64,000 bases of DNA from Gymnothorax reevesii. Taxonomy: Eukaryota; Chordata; Actinopteri; Anguilliformes; Muraenidae. The notes beneath the pieces were generated by a model, which saw only the letters and a list, made by a program, of their open reading frames with translations, was not told the DNA's origin and did not search any database. The DNA is taken from NCBI GenBank assembly GCA_029721435.1, contig CM056583.1, positions 92,398,575-92,462,574 on the forward strand, given 5' to 3'. The position numbers were made by a program, and so were the translations under genes. Below are positions 18,067-28,999 of this stretch, piece by piece (the stretch's first letter is position 1; each line of letters begins with the position of its first letter).

Positions 18067-18672
18067 TGTCATGATTTTGAGGCGGAGTCCTCATTTCGTC
18101 TCCTGGGGAGAGTGATTTTTTCTCATCTTGCGACAGGTGTTGTGTATCCGTGCTTGTCTATTTAAATCACACATTGTCCTTTCGTCGGCGCTTTAGTGTT
18201 GCCATTTGGTCGTGCTGGAGCCGGTATTTAGAGGTCCTTATAGCAAACTCCTCCAGCTTTAGTCCTCGTCTTTTGCGAGTTATATCATAGTGTTTAGGAT
18301 TTGCCTGTCAGCTTTGTCAACTCTTGTGGTTCAAAGCCCAGGTTCTTGCATTAGAGATTCTTCTTTCTAAATTTGTGCTTCAAAAGAGATTCGTTGTTTT
18401 CGCGATCGGGAACAGCTGGCCTTTTACTTCCCGAGTCGCTCAAATTAACTGAACTCTCAGTTTGTTTTCGCTTCTCTTTTCCGGAGCATTGCTCTGTAGT
18501 TTTGGGTTCTAGTTATATAACATATATTGTCTCTCGGGCCAATTTTGCTTTTATATTCCCTGTCTCTCTCTGATTAGTCTGTTAGCAGATTTAGTGGTTG
18601 CCTCGTGTTTTAGGTAGCTTTTAGACTTCCTGATTCTGCGCGTGGATCCGTGTAAAACACAACCCCGCTACA
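18067..18672. repeat. Solo LTR inserted in Gypsy-B (606 bp)
   Basis: Begins TGTCATG and ends GCTACA, flanked on both sides by GGGCT (18062-18066 and 18673-18677). When it and one GGGCT are removed, the gypsy frame joins (a Glu-Arg-Ala-Leu type end into the Pro-Asp-Glu-Asp region upstream of the integrase zinc domain). No gene lies inside. The parent family is unknown; it is not the Gypsy-A/B LTR. Confidence 0.85.
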
Positions 18673-18677
18673 GGGCT

Positions 18678-19505
18678 CTCTCCTTTCGTACACAAATTTC
18701 AGGATCATTAGTTTGCTCCTGAATCAACCGCTTTCTGGACAGAGACAAGTCTCCAGACACATCAGAATCACCTGATCCATCTGGATGGCTGAACAGAGAA
18801 CTGATAAAAGTGTCCGATAAGTCCTCAAATGGAGAAACTATAGTAGGCCAAACAGAGTCATGAGGCAAACCACCTGAGTCACGACTATTCAATGTGCTGG
18901 ACGGCACCACATCATCTTCTTCTTGAGCCTTCTTAGCCATAGCTCGGGTCACTGCAAAGGAAGGATATAGGGATGGGTCTTCATCGCCATCTTCAGTGCT
19001 CGGATGTGAAGTAAGATGAACAGGGGGAACTACATTACCCCCAGCCAGGTCATTGCCTAACAACAGAGAAACACCCTTGATAGGTAGACTTGACATAAAT
19101 CCCACCTTTACCTGGTCCTGTAACTAAATCTGACTTCAAGAATACAGAGCGCAGGGGTACAGATACAGTCTTCCCTTCAATAACTTGTTCAAGTACGAAA
19201 TCCCCAGAAGCGGTCTCATCACTTAACTCCAAGGAGTCCATCAACAGAAGTGACTGAGAAGCTCCGATATCCCTCAGGATATATATAGGAACAGGAGGAG
19301 AATGCTCATTCAGAGCCACAAATCTCTCTGACACAAATGGAAGAAATTCCTCCCTCATAAAGTCAGCAGTATCAGGCTTTTTAGCCCCACAAGGAGCAGG
19401 CAATTTAGCTGATCGATCATCTACTTCAGGGGTTTCTAACCTCGTCTTCACAAAGGCATTGGGTTTGGTATCCTTTCCTTTTTCTTTCTTTGCTTTAAGG
19501 AACCA
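18678..19505 (-). pseudogene. Gypsy-B protease region
   Basis: Aspartic protease would cleave the element polyprotein. The active-site motif reads ILRDIGASQS near 19270, where the canonical Thr of D-T-G is replaced by Ile, so the enzyme is probably dead. The downstream landmark LLGNDLAGGNV (near 19040-19070) matches FIMGNDIAGGKV of Gypsy-C. A frameshift separates the frame that ends in GCFSVVRQ from the one starting GFMSSLPIKG. The rest, an acidic linker (PSTEDGDEDPSLYPSF), leads to the integrase. Confidence 0.78.
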
Positions 19506-20123
19506 TCAGTTAGATGTAACTTGACCAGATTTCTTGCAATAATTGCAAACTAGACCACTTTGGTCACTGTCAGCTTTCACACTTTGATCAGACCTGTGAC
19601 TGGATTTCTGAGCACCATCACCAGATTTGTCTTTGTCTTTGGGTGAGGAATCTTGGGTATCACCGTTACCTTTTTTCTGAAATTGGGACCATCTATTGTT
19701 ACTGCTGGACTGAAATTTGGACTTATGTGTGAGAACATATTTGTCTGCAAATTTGGCAGCTGATTGCGAATTCAGTGCTTGCTTCTCATTAAGGTAGGTC
19801 TTTATATCATCTTTAACACAGTTCTTGAATTCTTGGACTAACACCATCTCTTTTTGCGAGTTGAAATCATCCTTGACCTCCATAGAAGTACACCAGCGCT
19901 CAAAGCAAACCTTCTTCTCATTAGCAAATTCCACATAAGTCTGATTGTCAGATTTCTTCAGACCTCTGAATTCCTGTCGCTAAGCCTCTGGAACCAACTC
20001 ATAAGCTGTCAAAATAACCTTTTTGACAACCTCATAATCAGAGGAATCATCTGCAGACAAACCCGAATAGACTTGTAGAGCTTTACCCTTGAGGACAGTT
20101 TGCAACATCAGAGGCCAGTGTTC
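19506..20123 (-). pseudogene. Gypsy-B gag, capsid C-terminal (SCAN-like) region and zinc knuckle
   Basis: Capsid part of gag. The stretch AYELVPEA, stop, RQEFRG, then FANEKKVCFERWC, VLVQEFKNCVKDDI and LNEKQALNSQSAAKFAD follows the same pattern as Gypsy-C and resembles the vertebrate SCAN domain, a family known to derive from Gmr1-type gag. One stop (at about 19981) sits where Gypsy-C has a Tyr codon. The zinc knuckle near 19520-19550 (CNYCKKSGQ) has lost its His. The N-terminal part continues beyond the hAT insertion at 22393. Confidence 0.8.
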
Positions 20124-20520
20124 CTTTAGCCCATAGGTGTCAAACTCTGGCCCGCGGGCCAAATTTGGCCCGCAGTGTATATATATTTGGCCCGCAAAGC
20201 AATTTCAAATGAAAATTAGAGCTGGCCCGCTGGTATTATACAGCGGCAGCGCTGAAACACTGCATTCACCGCTTATACTACAAATCCCATAATGCTCTGC
20301 TGTTGTTTTGGCGCGTCAATCAGGACAGAGGCAGACACGCCCCCTCCTCTGTGTCAGTAGCGTCTATGGTAGCGGTCATGGATGTATTAGGAATGTAGTG
20401 ATCCGTCTTCTTGCGCACTCCTTCGGCTGAAAGCCCCGGCGCACCCCGCATCCCCGTGCCTCTCCCCCAGACCACACGGCGGCCTCAAACTACAGCTGTC
20501 ACTGTGTTACCCTACCAAAA

Positions 20521-22275
20521 ATGGCGAAAAGAAAGGCAGAAAATAGAACTTTTCTGGACGGGTGGGAGACAGAATATCTGTTTCGATATATAAAAGACAG
20601 ACCAATTTGTCTTGTTAGTGGAGCCAAGTCAGTAACTAAGGAGTACAATATTAGACGACACTATGAAATGAAACACCAGGACAAATATAAGGACCTGGAC
20701 ACGGCTCAAAGGAGCCAGAAAGTAAAGGAGATGAAAAGAGGTTTGGTTTCACAACAGAAAATGTTCACAAAAGCCACAACCCAAAGTGAGGCTGCTGTAA
20801 AGGCAAATCATATTGTGGCAGAAGAAATCGCCAAATCAGCCCGACCCTTTAATGAGGGAGAGTTTGTAAAAAAGCGCATGATGAAGGTTTGTGACCAAGT
20901 GTGCCCAGAGAAAAAGCAAGCCTTTGCAAACGTAAGCCTGAGCAGAAACACAATAGCTGAGCGCACATGCGAGCTTGCCACCAATCTGCATGTCCAGTTG
21001 ATGGAGAAGGGAAAAGATTTTGTTTCTTTTTCCCTTGCTGTGGATGAGAGCACTGACGCGTCTGATACTGCGCAGCTGTCAGTCTTCGTCCGCGGCGTGG
21101 ACTCAAATCTGTGTGTTACGAAGGAGCTTTTGGGATTTAAATCCATGAATGGCACAACCACAGGGAAAGAAATCTTTGAGGAGGTTTGCAAATGTGTAAC
21201 TGAAATAAACCTGTCGTGGGATAAAATTGTGGGATTAACCACTGATGGTGCGCCAGCGATGAGTGGTAAAAAGAATGGACTGGTGGGCAGGATTCGTGAA
21301 AAGATGCGAGAAGAGAACTGTGCAGGTGAACTATCTGTTTATCACTGCATCTTACATCAGGAATCCCTGTGTGGTAAAGCGCTAAAGATGGAGGATGTTA
21401 TAACCACAGTAACACAAGTTGTTAACTCCATAAGAGCCAAAGGTCTCAATCACCGCCAGTTTAAGTCTTTTCTGGAAGAGTGTAGTTCAGAATACACAGA
21501 TGTGCCGTATCACACAGAGGTGAGATGGCTAAGCCGCGGAAACGTGCTGAACAGATTTTTCGAACTGCGTGAAGAAATATGTCAGTTTCTGGAAAGCAAA
21601 GGGAAGGACACCGCAGAGCTCCGGGAGCAAAAGTTTCAGTGTGAGCTGGCCTTTCTGTGTGACATCTCAAGCCACCTCGATGCGCTGAAGCTGCAGGGGC
21701 GGGGACGCATCATCACAGATATGTATGCGTCAGTGAGAGCTTTTAAAACTTAGATGTGCCTGTGGGAGAATCAGATGGTACAAGCAAACTTTGGCCATTT
21801 CCCCTGCTGCCAAACCATAAAAAGGCAGATCTCCACCGCCGTGTGCGCACAGTTTGCTGAAAAACTCAGTGTGCTCGGCGCTGAGTTTAGCCGGCGATTT
21901 GGCGACTTTGATGTCCAGAAACTCAGATTTGAACTGCTTAGTAATCCCTTCGCAGTTGATGTGGAAAAAGGACCAACCAACCTCCAAATGGAGCTGATTG
22001 AACTCCAGTGTGATGAAACGCTGAAGTCGAAGTTTCATGCTGTTGGGGCCGCACAGTTTCCACAGTTCATCCCTGACACGATGCCTCAGCTCCGCACCGA
22101 AGTTGCTCAATTGCTCTCCATGTTTGGTAGCACTTACCTATGTGAGCAACTTTTCTCCTCAATGAAGATGATGAAAACGTCTCTTATTATTATTATTATT
22201 ATTATTAGAAACTCGATTTTGCACGCCTGCACTTTTAAGTTATATAAGCCTTGCTTGTTCAATATGCATTGTTAA
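20521..22275 (+). pseudogene. hAT transposase, GTF2IRD2/ZBED-like type, truncated
   Basis: Cut-and-paste transposase. An N-terminal BED-type zinc finger is seen as CLVSG, then HYEMKH. The catalytic core has AVDESTDASDTAQL (first Asp), GLTTDGAPAMSG (second), and HCILHQESLCGK. The insertion domain and VRWLSRGNVLNRF follow. The frame stops at 21751-21753 (TAG) and continues open in the same frame; the C-terminal dimerisation block (LLSMFGSTYLCEQLFSSMK) is present only in part, because the frame then runs into an ATT-repeat (22183-22206) instead of the usual ending. The protein pattern resembles the hAT group from which the mammalian GTF2IRD2 gene arose. The start at 20521 (MAKRKAEN) fits that group. 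Confidence 0.85.
22183..22206 (+). repeat. (ATT)n microsatellite at the transposase 3' end
   Basis: About seven ATT units directly after the truncated C-terminal block. It replaces the end of the transposase gene, so expansion or deletion at this site damaged it. Confidence 0.9.
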
Positions 22276-22392
22276 ATCAAAACTTGTTTGGTTCCATATT
22301 AAAAAGTTAATTTGTTCAACCTTGGCCCGCGGCTTTGTTCAATTTAAATTTTGGCCCACTGTGTATTTCAGTTCGACACCCCTGCTTTAGCC

Positions 22393-22889
22393 AGTGGCAA
22401 CTCTTAGCTACCTTCTTGAAGCAATGGAAATACTTATCAACCTCCTTCTCCGAGAATGGAGGCACCAGCTTTACCCCCTGGCTAGCATGAAATGTGTTTT
22501 CAGCTTCCATTTTGATTTTTAGTAACTCCATTTGGAGCCTTTCTTCTCTGTGTAACTTCTGTAAATCGAAATCTCTGTCTCCGTCTCTCTCTTTCTGCTC
22601 TTTCATCTTTCTCTCAAATTCTCTTTCTTTTTCCTCCCTTTCAATCTCTAGCATTTTTAATTTAAGTTCCATTTCTAGATTTGTATTATCCACTGGAAAT
22701 TGTTCCAGATCTCCTAGTGCTAACACATTTTCATCATTGTAATATTCAACAATCTCTCTAGCCAGTCTTGCTTTTCGCATGGCTGGTTTTACCTCTGTCA
22801 GCTCTAACTGTCGGCATATTTCTATCAGTTCTGTCTTTTTTAAAAGACTTCAAAATCTCTACGGTTGGTGATGCCAAGAAATCATCCAT
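22393..22889 (-). pseudogene. Gypsy-B gag N-terminal region
   Basis: Begins at the ATG complementary to 22887-22889 (MDDFLASPTVEILKSF). A one-base shift near 22840 is needed before the frame AMRKARLAREIVEYY. A long charged helix follows (KLKMLEIEREEKEREFERKM and more, rich in Glu, Lys and Arg), a probable coiled coil like the Arg/Glu-rich segment in Gypsy-C gag. It ends at the hAT insertion with the VDKYFHCFKKVA block that starts the capsid domain. Confidence 0.8.
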
Positions 22890-22983
22890 TGCTGTTGATC
22901 TTTCAATATATATCTAGAAAAATAAAAAACAATTTCACAATTTGAAATTTTAGATTTTCAATAAATGACTCACACAGCGATCT

Positions 22984-23001
22984 CTCCCGGACGAGCCCCC
23001 A
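22984..23001 (-). promoter_or_regulatory. Primer binding site of Gypsy-B, tRNA-Pro type
   Basis: On the minus strand TGGGGGCTCGTCCGGGAG lies just inside the 5' LTR. It matches the 18-base tRNA-Pro primer site known from murine leukaemia virus at 17 positions. Priming of minus-strand DNA synthesis would start here. Confidence 0.85.
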
Positions 23002-23003
23002 AT

Positions 23004-23490
23004 TTATTATGGCCCCAATTTGTTATTACATATCGAACAGCAAGGGATGACAGACAAAATTTTAAAACTTTTACAGATTTAATCAAACAAAGACTGACCA
23101 AGATTGAAATAATAAAGAAAATGAGGTATTTACAGTCCCTTGGTAATTGAGATGGGGTTGCTAACTTGCGATGTCTTGGGACAGGAAAATGCTCCAACAT
23201 TGGCAAAAATCCACAAAACGAGCTTCTCAAGTCTTGAAGAGAGTGCCAGGTCTGGTCAAATGTATCCTTCCACAATTTCTCCTTGCAATTTCTCCTACTA
23301 CTTTACTCTCTCAATTTTTGTCCTTATATACTCTTTTCCAACCCTCTCCCACCTTCCAGACTTTTTTCATTTCTCTGGAACTTTCCCCTCTGAGGGATGC
23401 CCAGGACATGCCCAAAAATCAAGCTCCAAACTGGGGTTAACAAAAAAAGTCAATACTGCCATCTAATGGCCTATTTCCCCCCACATTACA
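23004..23490 (-). repeat. 5' LTR of Gypsy-B
   Basis: On the minus strand it starts TGTAATGTGG and ends GGGGCCATAATA (canonical CATAACA with one change). It belongs to the same family as the LTRs at 12692, 35532 and 55602. It contains the TGTCTGTCATCCC and ATACATTTGACC motifs seen in the other copies. Confidence 0.85.
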
Positions 23491-23701
23491 ACCTGTCAGG
23501 ACATATATCCCATTTATACCCCATGGCTGCTGATATGTAAGTTGTGGATGCTTTGGCACGCTCTACAGGGATGTCTTTTTCTCTTAGTATGTTACTGATG
23601 ATAGACTCTAACTCCCATTTAATCAGGGGATTGAGCACAAAAGGGACATCAGCATTCAGAGAGAGTTTTGCAAAACTAGGAGAACTCCGGTCCATCGTCA
23701 A
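23491..23701 (-). pseudogene. Unidentified coding-like fragment next to Gypsy-B
   Basis: An open frame of about 70 codons on the minus strand, from an ATG at 23700 (MTMDRSSPSF) or 23694 (MDRSSPSF). It reads like a real protein (LNPLIKWELESIISNIL, then MGYKWDICPD) and runs into a CAG|GTTG sequence exactly at the LTR border. It may be an exon of a host gene or of an older element that received Gypsy-B. I do not recognise it. The next 130 bases to the LINE tail hold nothing else. Confidence 0.3.
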
Positions 23702-23929
23702 AGAGGGTAAATTAATCTTTTAAATTAAAAAAGGATTCCCCTCACTTTAATTAATTTGGTTTTAGAAGCTCTGCAGCAGTTTTAAGAATGTTGAAATTCA
23801 TCAGTGTGTCCATGATATAATTTCAAAAAAGAGTCCATTTCATAACATAACATAACATGAATGGCAAGAACAGGCCTTTCAGCCCAACTAAGCTTGCCAG
23901 TTTCTTTATACTATTGTGAATATATCCCT

Positions 23930-25369
23930 TCAGATACTAAATGACTCAATGGTATCTAGCTTTAGGTCAAGCCTGCTCTTGAAAACCCCCAAGGTCTCTG
24001 CCTCAACAATATGGTCAGGTAAGCTATTCCACATTGAAATTACTCTTTGGGTAAAGAAATATTTCAGAATATCAGTGCTAAATTTACCTTTGGTCAACTT
24101 CAATTTGTGACCCCGAGTTCTACTCACAACACTTGGCCGAAGGAATCCTATATGATTCACTTTGTCAATCCCTTTAACATATTTAAAGACCTCAATCAAA
24201 TCACCCCTGAGTCTCCTTTTCCTAAGACTAAAGAGATTATGGATTTTCAGTCTCTTCTCGTAGCTTTCATCTTTTATACCAGGAATAAGCTTAGTGGCTC
24301 TTCTCTGAACTTTCTCTAGAGCCTCTATATCTCTCTTAAAGTATGGTCCCCAGAACTGTACACAATACTCCAGGTGTGGTCTAACAAACGTGTTGTACAG
24401 AAGAAGCATCATCTCCTTAGATTTGTACTCAATACATTTGGCAATGTATCCTAGCATCCGATTAGCTTTTTTAACTGCTACGGCACAATGGCTAGAACCT
24501 GTGAGGGTTTGGTTAACAATCACTCCCAGATCTTTCTCTTGTGCAGCACATTCCAGTTTCAAACCTCCCATGAAGTAATCCCATCTAATGTTTTTATTAC
24601 CTACATGTACAACTTTACATTTTGCTAGATTAAATTTCATTTGCCACATTTCTGCCCAATTCTGGATTCTATCCAAATCATCCTGAATCACTTTAGTGGA
24701 CCCCAGACTATTTGCCAAACCCCCCAATTTAGTGTCATCTGCAAATTTAACCAATCTGCTCTCAAGGTCAATATTCCTATCAAGGTCATTAATGTAAATG
24801 AGGAATAGCAGGGGTCCCAACACCGATCCCTGGGGGACGCCACCCCCCACCATACCCAGCTCAGATGAGATATCACTAACTACTACTCTTTGTGTTCTGT
24901 CCTGTAACCAGTTTTGAATCCACTTCAGAATACCTCCTGTAACTCCAATGGAGCTCATTTTAAAAATTAGTCTCTTATGCGGTACTGTATCGAATGCTTT
25001 CTGAAAATCCAAGTATATGATGTCATAAGCCCTGCTCTGGTCGTAAGTCCTGGTGGCCTCTTCAAAAAATTCCAGAAGGTTTGTTAGGCATGACCTTCCC
25101 TTCCGAAAACCATGTTGACTATCCCTCAAGATACTGTTACGTTCAAGAAATAAGTCCAGCTCATCTTTTATGATAGATTCCAATATTTTGCATGAAATGC
25201 AAGTTAAACTCACTGGCCTGTAGTTTCCTGGCTCAGTACGGTCCCCTTTCTTATATATTGGTATTATATTGCCCTGTTTCCATTCATTTGGTATTTCTCC
25301 AGTTTCTAAAGACCGTCTGAAGATGGCGGATAGCGGCTTAAAGATGAACTCACCAGCTTCCCTGAGCAC
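23930..25369 (-). pseudogene. LINE copy 2 reverse transcriptase and C-terminal domain
   Basis: A 479-codon open frame with all RT blocks: [70 protein letters not shown], the catalytic KFADDTKLGG and the LGVIVNQTL block. The C-terminal part (FVRPHLEYCVQFWGPYF, RRLRGDLIEVFKYV, FFTQRVISMWNSLPDHI) follows as in the CR1 clade. The natural upstream frame continues to 25434 but contains a TGA at about 25372-25374 and a TAA at 25436-25438. RT itself could fold; the element as a whole could not work. Confidence 0.88.
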
Positions 25370-25435
25370 TCAAGGATATAAGCCATCAGGACCCGCCGCC
25401 TTATCTGCTTTTAGTTTATGCAACTTGTCTAATAC

Positions 25436-26366
25436 TTAGTTATCCCAAACCTCAATTTCCGCTAAATAATCTTGAGCATTTGACATGCCCTCTGGCCAAA
25501 TAAAGACCCCCTCTGAGGTAAAATTCTCAACAAAGTAACTGTTTAAGGCATCCGTAATATGCTTGTTATCATATAGCAGCAATCCATTCTTATTCTTTAT
25601 GCACTTAACCTGCTCTTTAACTTTCCTTTTTCTGCTACAGTACTGAAAGAAGCGCTTAGGGTTAGTTTTTGCCCCCTCTGCAATTTGTCTTTCATACAGT
25701 CTTCTAGCATTCCTCAGCTCTTTTTTTACCACAGCCCGCATTTTACAGTATTCAGCCCTAGTATTCTCATTGTTATCCTTCATGTACATCTTATAAAGAT
25801 TCCTCTTTTCCCTCAACATCCTACGAATACTTGTGGTCATCCACTGAGGATTCTGCTTTTTCAGCTTACTTTTGGACACCTTTGGAATGAATCTGCATTG
25901 TGATTCAAGTAAAACCTCCTTAAATCTTTCCCACATCTCAAACAGTCCAGGAGTGTCTCCCAATTTATTTCAGCTAGATATGAGCGCATCCTGTCAAAGT
26001 TTGCTCGCCTAAAATTGAAAATTTTTGTTTTAGAATGCACCTTTTGAACTTCCCATGAAACATCAAAATTAACAGCTGAGTGATCACTTGTCCCAAGTGG
26101 CTCCAGTACCTCAACATTGCTAATTCTATCTGGGTCATTACAGAGCACCAAGTCAAAAATTGCCTTCTCTCTGGTAGGTTTATTAAGATACTGCACCAAA
26201 AAATTATCATTTATAACATCTAGAAATTCTTCCTCCGCCCTACCCTGTCCTTTCACCATTTCCCAATTGATACCAAGATAATTGAAGTCTCCCATGATAA
26301 TAGTCCCACCACCGCTACAAGCTTGTGTCATCCTCATTTCAGTGACATTTTCAAATGTGTTCCTGA
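25436..26366 (-). pseudogene. LINE copy 2 endonuclease and linker
   Basis: AP-type endonuclease that would nick target DNA. Motifs seen: GGGTIIMGDFNY (metal-binding Asp-Asn), LVLCNDP, and GTSDHSAVNF (catalytic Ser-Asp-His). The frame breaks near 25945 by a deletion relative to copies 1 and 3 (the codons around the ESVNEM sequence are lost), and then resumes as EMWERFKEVLL. The N-terminal third of the domain is absent. Confidence 0.82.
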
Positions 26367-26368
26367 GG

Positions 26369-27497
26369 TACACCTGTGCTGGCTTTGACGGCATCCGCTG
26401 ATATGAAGAACCGCGTGACCAAGCTTCTTCACATGGAGAATGCAACTCAAGTGACTGTTAGCCCCAATAGGACAAACATTTGGCTTGGGTTGTGCCATAT
26501 TCCTGCCCATAACCTTGACTGCATGGACTGGATTGTGAGGGATGTCAAAGAAAAGGGAACGTCAATGTCTCCAATAATCATTTACTGCAGAACAATCAAG
26601 CCTGTGGGAAAAGTTTTCTGAACGTGGAGCTTGGTGAAGATGCCTGGGGAGATAGACACCCAGATCACAAGGCAGAAAACCTTCTGATAGGCATGTTTCA
26701 CAGCAAGTTTCACTCTTCAGCATTATAAAAACAGGCTGTTGGCATCCTTTTATGGAGAGGAGCAGAGCAGTTTTAGTTGCAACAACAGCACTTGGGATGG
26801 GCTTGAACTTTCCAAATGTGTCACATGTTGCTATTTATGGGACACCTAATGATATTGAGGACATTGTGCAACAGGTTGGAAGAGCTGGAAGGGATGGACT
26901 GCAATCTCATGCAGTTTTGTATGACATTAAACAGGGTTGATAAAGGTTGATAAAGGTTCCAAGGTTGACAAAGAAGTGAAAAAAGTCATTGACACACGCA
27001 CAAATGGCTGCTTCAGAAGAGCTCTATTCAGTAATTTTGAAGAGCATGTTGTCAGGGCAGAGCCAGGGCATCTATGCAGCACCCATTGCCACTGCATATG
27101 TTCATGTGCATCAGGTGTTTGTGGAGAGCCTACTCCCAAATATGAGGTCAGTCAGCATGATGATTGCAGCCCAGTAAGAAACAGGAAGGTAACCGATGAG
27201 GACAAAGATTTAATCAGAGAAATGCTAAGGGGGTACCAAAGCAGTCTATTAAAAGACACTACTCATGTATACACTAGCAAGGCAGTCTGCAGTGGATTTA
27301 GTGATGAACTCATTGAATCAGTTATAGAACATAGCACAGAAATTTGAATTATCATACATTACTATACATTCTAGTTTTCCGCATGAAACATGCTCAGGAG
27401 ATTTTGTGTCGGGCTATTTTGATGATGAAGATGAGGAATTTGACATGGAAACGCAACACAGCAGTCCAGAATCTGACTTGTGGTTTCATAATTAAGC
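26369..27497 (+). pseudogene. RecQ-like helicase, C-terminal half
   Basis: Superfamily 2 helicase C-terminal domain. Landmarks: ALTASADMKNRVTKLL (motif III-like region), PNRTNI, PIIIYCRTI (motif IV), then after a frameshift near 26620 VLVATTALGMGLNFPNV (motif V) and EDIVQQVGRAGRDGLQ (motif VI). A Cys/His cluster (CSTHCHCICSCASGVC, near 27080-27130) fits the zinc domain that follows RecQ motifs. An acidic tail (GYFDDEDEEFDME) reads in another frame and ends near 27497. Several frameshifts make it a pseudogene. The fragment starts exactly where LINE copy 2 ends. Such RecQ-like genes are repeated in fish genomes and may be transposon-borne; that is inference. Confidence 0.75.
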
Positions 27498-27714
27498 AGG
27501 AAGCCTTTGGAAGCCTTTCAATATGGCGCATTATTTTTGTCTGAAAAAAAAAAAAAAACAAAAAAAAGGAATAAACATGACTCAAAAACAGATACAATGA
27601 AAAAGCATTTGAAGTGTTTTTTTTCATCGATTTTATTAATGCATCATCAGGCAGTAAAATTAACTTGGATGCTTTAGGGTAAGTAACTTGATGCCTTCTG
27701 GAAAATGTTGAGTG
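27498..27714. other. A-rich stretch and gap without genes
   Basis: A poly-A run (27544-27567) is followed by GGAATAAACATG, so the helicase pseudogene may have a poly-A tail or an A-rich spacer here. The remaining bases to 27714 show no feature. Confidence 0.5.
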
Positions 27715-28330
27715 TGTGATGATACGCTCAGGAACCAGATGCGAGAACCAAGTAATGCAGTAGATAGGAATTTATTCAGCGAGGGGGAAAACCCCCCGCA
27801 GGTCAGAAGGCAATCCAGTTGGTCAGAATCCGAGTTGAAAACCAGGGGAGCAATCACAGAACTCGTGGTCAGACAGAAAAGGGTTCAAAAAACAGATGCA
27901 GACAGAAATCCAAAACAGAGCCAAAAATCGTCATCAGGGATGGTCCGGTCAGAATAGAATCACAAAGAGTACGAGGCGAAGACAAGCGTGGCACAAGCAA
28001 ACAGAGAAATGTTCTGACAAGAAACTGTGGTGAGAAGACTGCTAAAATACACACACGGGAGGTCACATGCTGAACAGAAATCAGGTGTTGAGAATCAGAC
28101 TAATTACAAAGGAGCAAACAAGAGGGAGAACCTGATCACATGAAATAGGCAAAAGCCAAAACGCGGACAGGGATCACGGGACAGCCAATGGACAAAACAC
28201 ACAGCTCCAGTTAAGGATTTCACATGTGCTTAGATAATGATAGAAAGGACTGAGAGAGCAGGTGCGGGGGATCCGCTGAAACGCAGCAAAGAAGATTAAG
28301 TGAAGGCAAGAGGCGGAGACTAGAACTGAG
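27715..28330 (-). repeat. Truncated LTR of family X
   Basis: Starts TGTGATG and reads along the minus-strand version of the same LTR found complete at 45313-46340 and 56187-58598. Shared landmarks: GTTCTGACAAGA, GCAAAAGCCAAAACGCGGACAGGGATCA, and AAGGCAAGAGGCGGAGA. It breaks off near 28330 before the TGTTATGATTCTG end. Confidence 0.7.
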
Positions 28331-28999
28331 AATATTTATGTGGTATAAACCTGATTTTTACTTGTTTGTTGTGCATATATTTTTAAACGAATTAGAAAGT
28401 TATGTCATCTTTGTAACTTGAACTACGCTTATGCTGTCGGAGGCAACGGCTTGGGGTATATCCCCAAACACCCCCAATCCTCCAATTCCCCAATCCTTTA
28501 ATAGATTCAATACAATATAAAGCCCCTCAGGTCATGACCTTTCACTTGAACTTAATTTCAGGTCAATCGGACAAATGGTTCTGAGGATATGGCCAAAATG
28601 GTCATTTTCCATCACAAAGCTCCACCTGGTGGCAAAATATTGAACCATACAGGTATGGTGTTATCATGTGACACGTTGTGAGGTCATGACCTTGCAGTTG
28701 CACATAGTTTTATGTCAACTGGACAAATGGTTCCAAAGATATGGCAAAAATGGTGAATTTTATGAGACAAAGCTCCACCTTGTGTGAAAATTTTGAACCA
28801 AACAGGTATAATGTCATCATGGGACACATCCTCAGGTCATGACCTTTCATTTGCTCTTGATTTGAGGTCAATTGGACAGATATTTCCAGAGATATGATAA
28901 AAACAGTGATTTTTCAGTTTTTGGCCCCTGGTGGCCAATCTAGAAATTGAAAATTGTCGAAAATCGGATCAGTTCTTCCTCTTCATGATACTTACTTAT
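28331..28999. repeat. Degenerate tandem repeat (about 150-160 bp) and flanks
   Basis: AGGTCATGACCTT recurs at about 28529, 28681 and 28843, each followed by TCAATxGGACA and a GATATGGCAAAAATGGTGATTT-like motif. The three units are diverged copies. The 180 bases before them hold nothing recognised. The TSD CTTACTTAT of the next element lies at 28991-28999. Confidence 0.65.

Larger units (their letters stand above)
20132..22384 (+). mobile_element. hAT transposon inserted in Gypsy-B gag (2.25 kb)
   Basis: Flanked by an exact 8-bp duplication CTTTAGCC (20124-20131 and 22385-22392). The ends are a diverged left CATAGGTGTCAAACTC and right GTTCGACACCCCTG, the inverted CAGGGGTGTCxAACT termini common in vertebrate hAT elements, followed by the GGCCCGCGGGCC motif. 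It contains a transposase frame in the plus direction, broken by one stop and lacking its C-terminal end. Confidence 0.94.
17166..23490 (-). mobile_element. Gypsy-B, Gmr1-type LTR retrotransposon, truncated and nested
   Basis: Minus-strand element with its 5' LTR at 23004-23490 and a tRNA-Pro type primer site just inside. Reading leftward come gag (22889-19506, split by an hAT element), protease region (19451-18678), a solo LTR insertion, integrase (18061-17388) and then a short piece of reverse transcriptase (17387-17166). Integrase precedes RT as in Gypsy-A and Gypsy-C. The join at 17387/17388 skips the integrase C-terminus and the start of RT, so there is an internal deletion. RNase H and the 3' LTR are missing, apparently because LINE copy 1 cut the element. 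Confidence 0.88.
23836..26368 (-). mobile_element. CR1-like LINE copy 2, 5' truncated
   Basis: Starts on the plus strand with the tail ACATAACATAACATAACATGAATGG, reads backward through the 3' region, reverse transcriptase and endonuclease, and breaks off at 26368 inside the endonuclease domain where RecQ-like sequence begins. It is the best preserved of the three LINE copies. Confidence 0.88.

Noticed and set aside
26369..27497. RecQ-like fragment as an intact host helicase gene
   Set aside because: It is broken by frameshifts, lacks its N-terminal half, and abuts a LINE. It is a pseudogene or repeat fragment.
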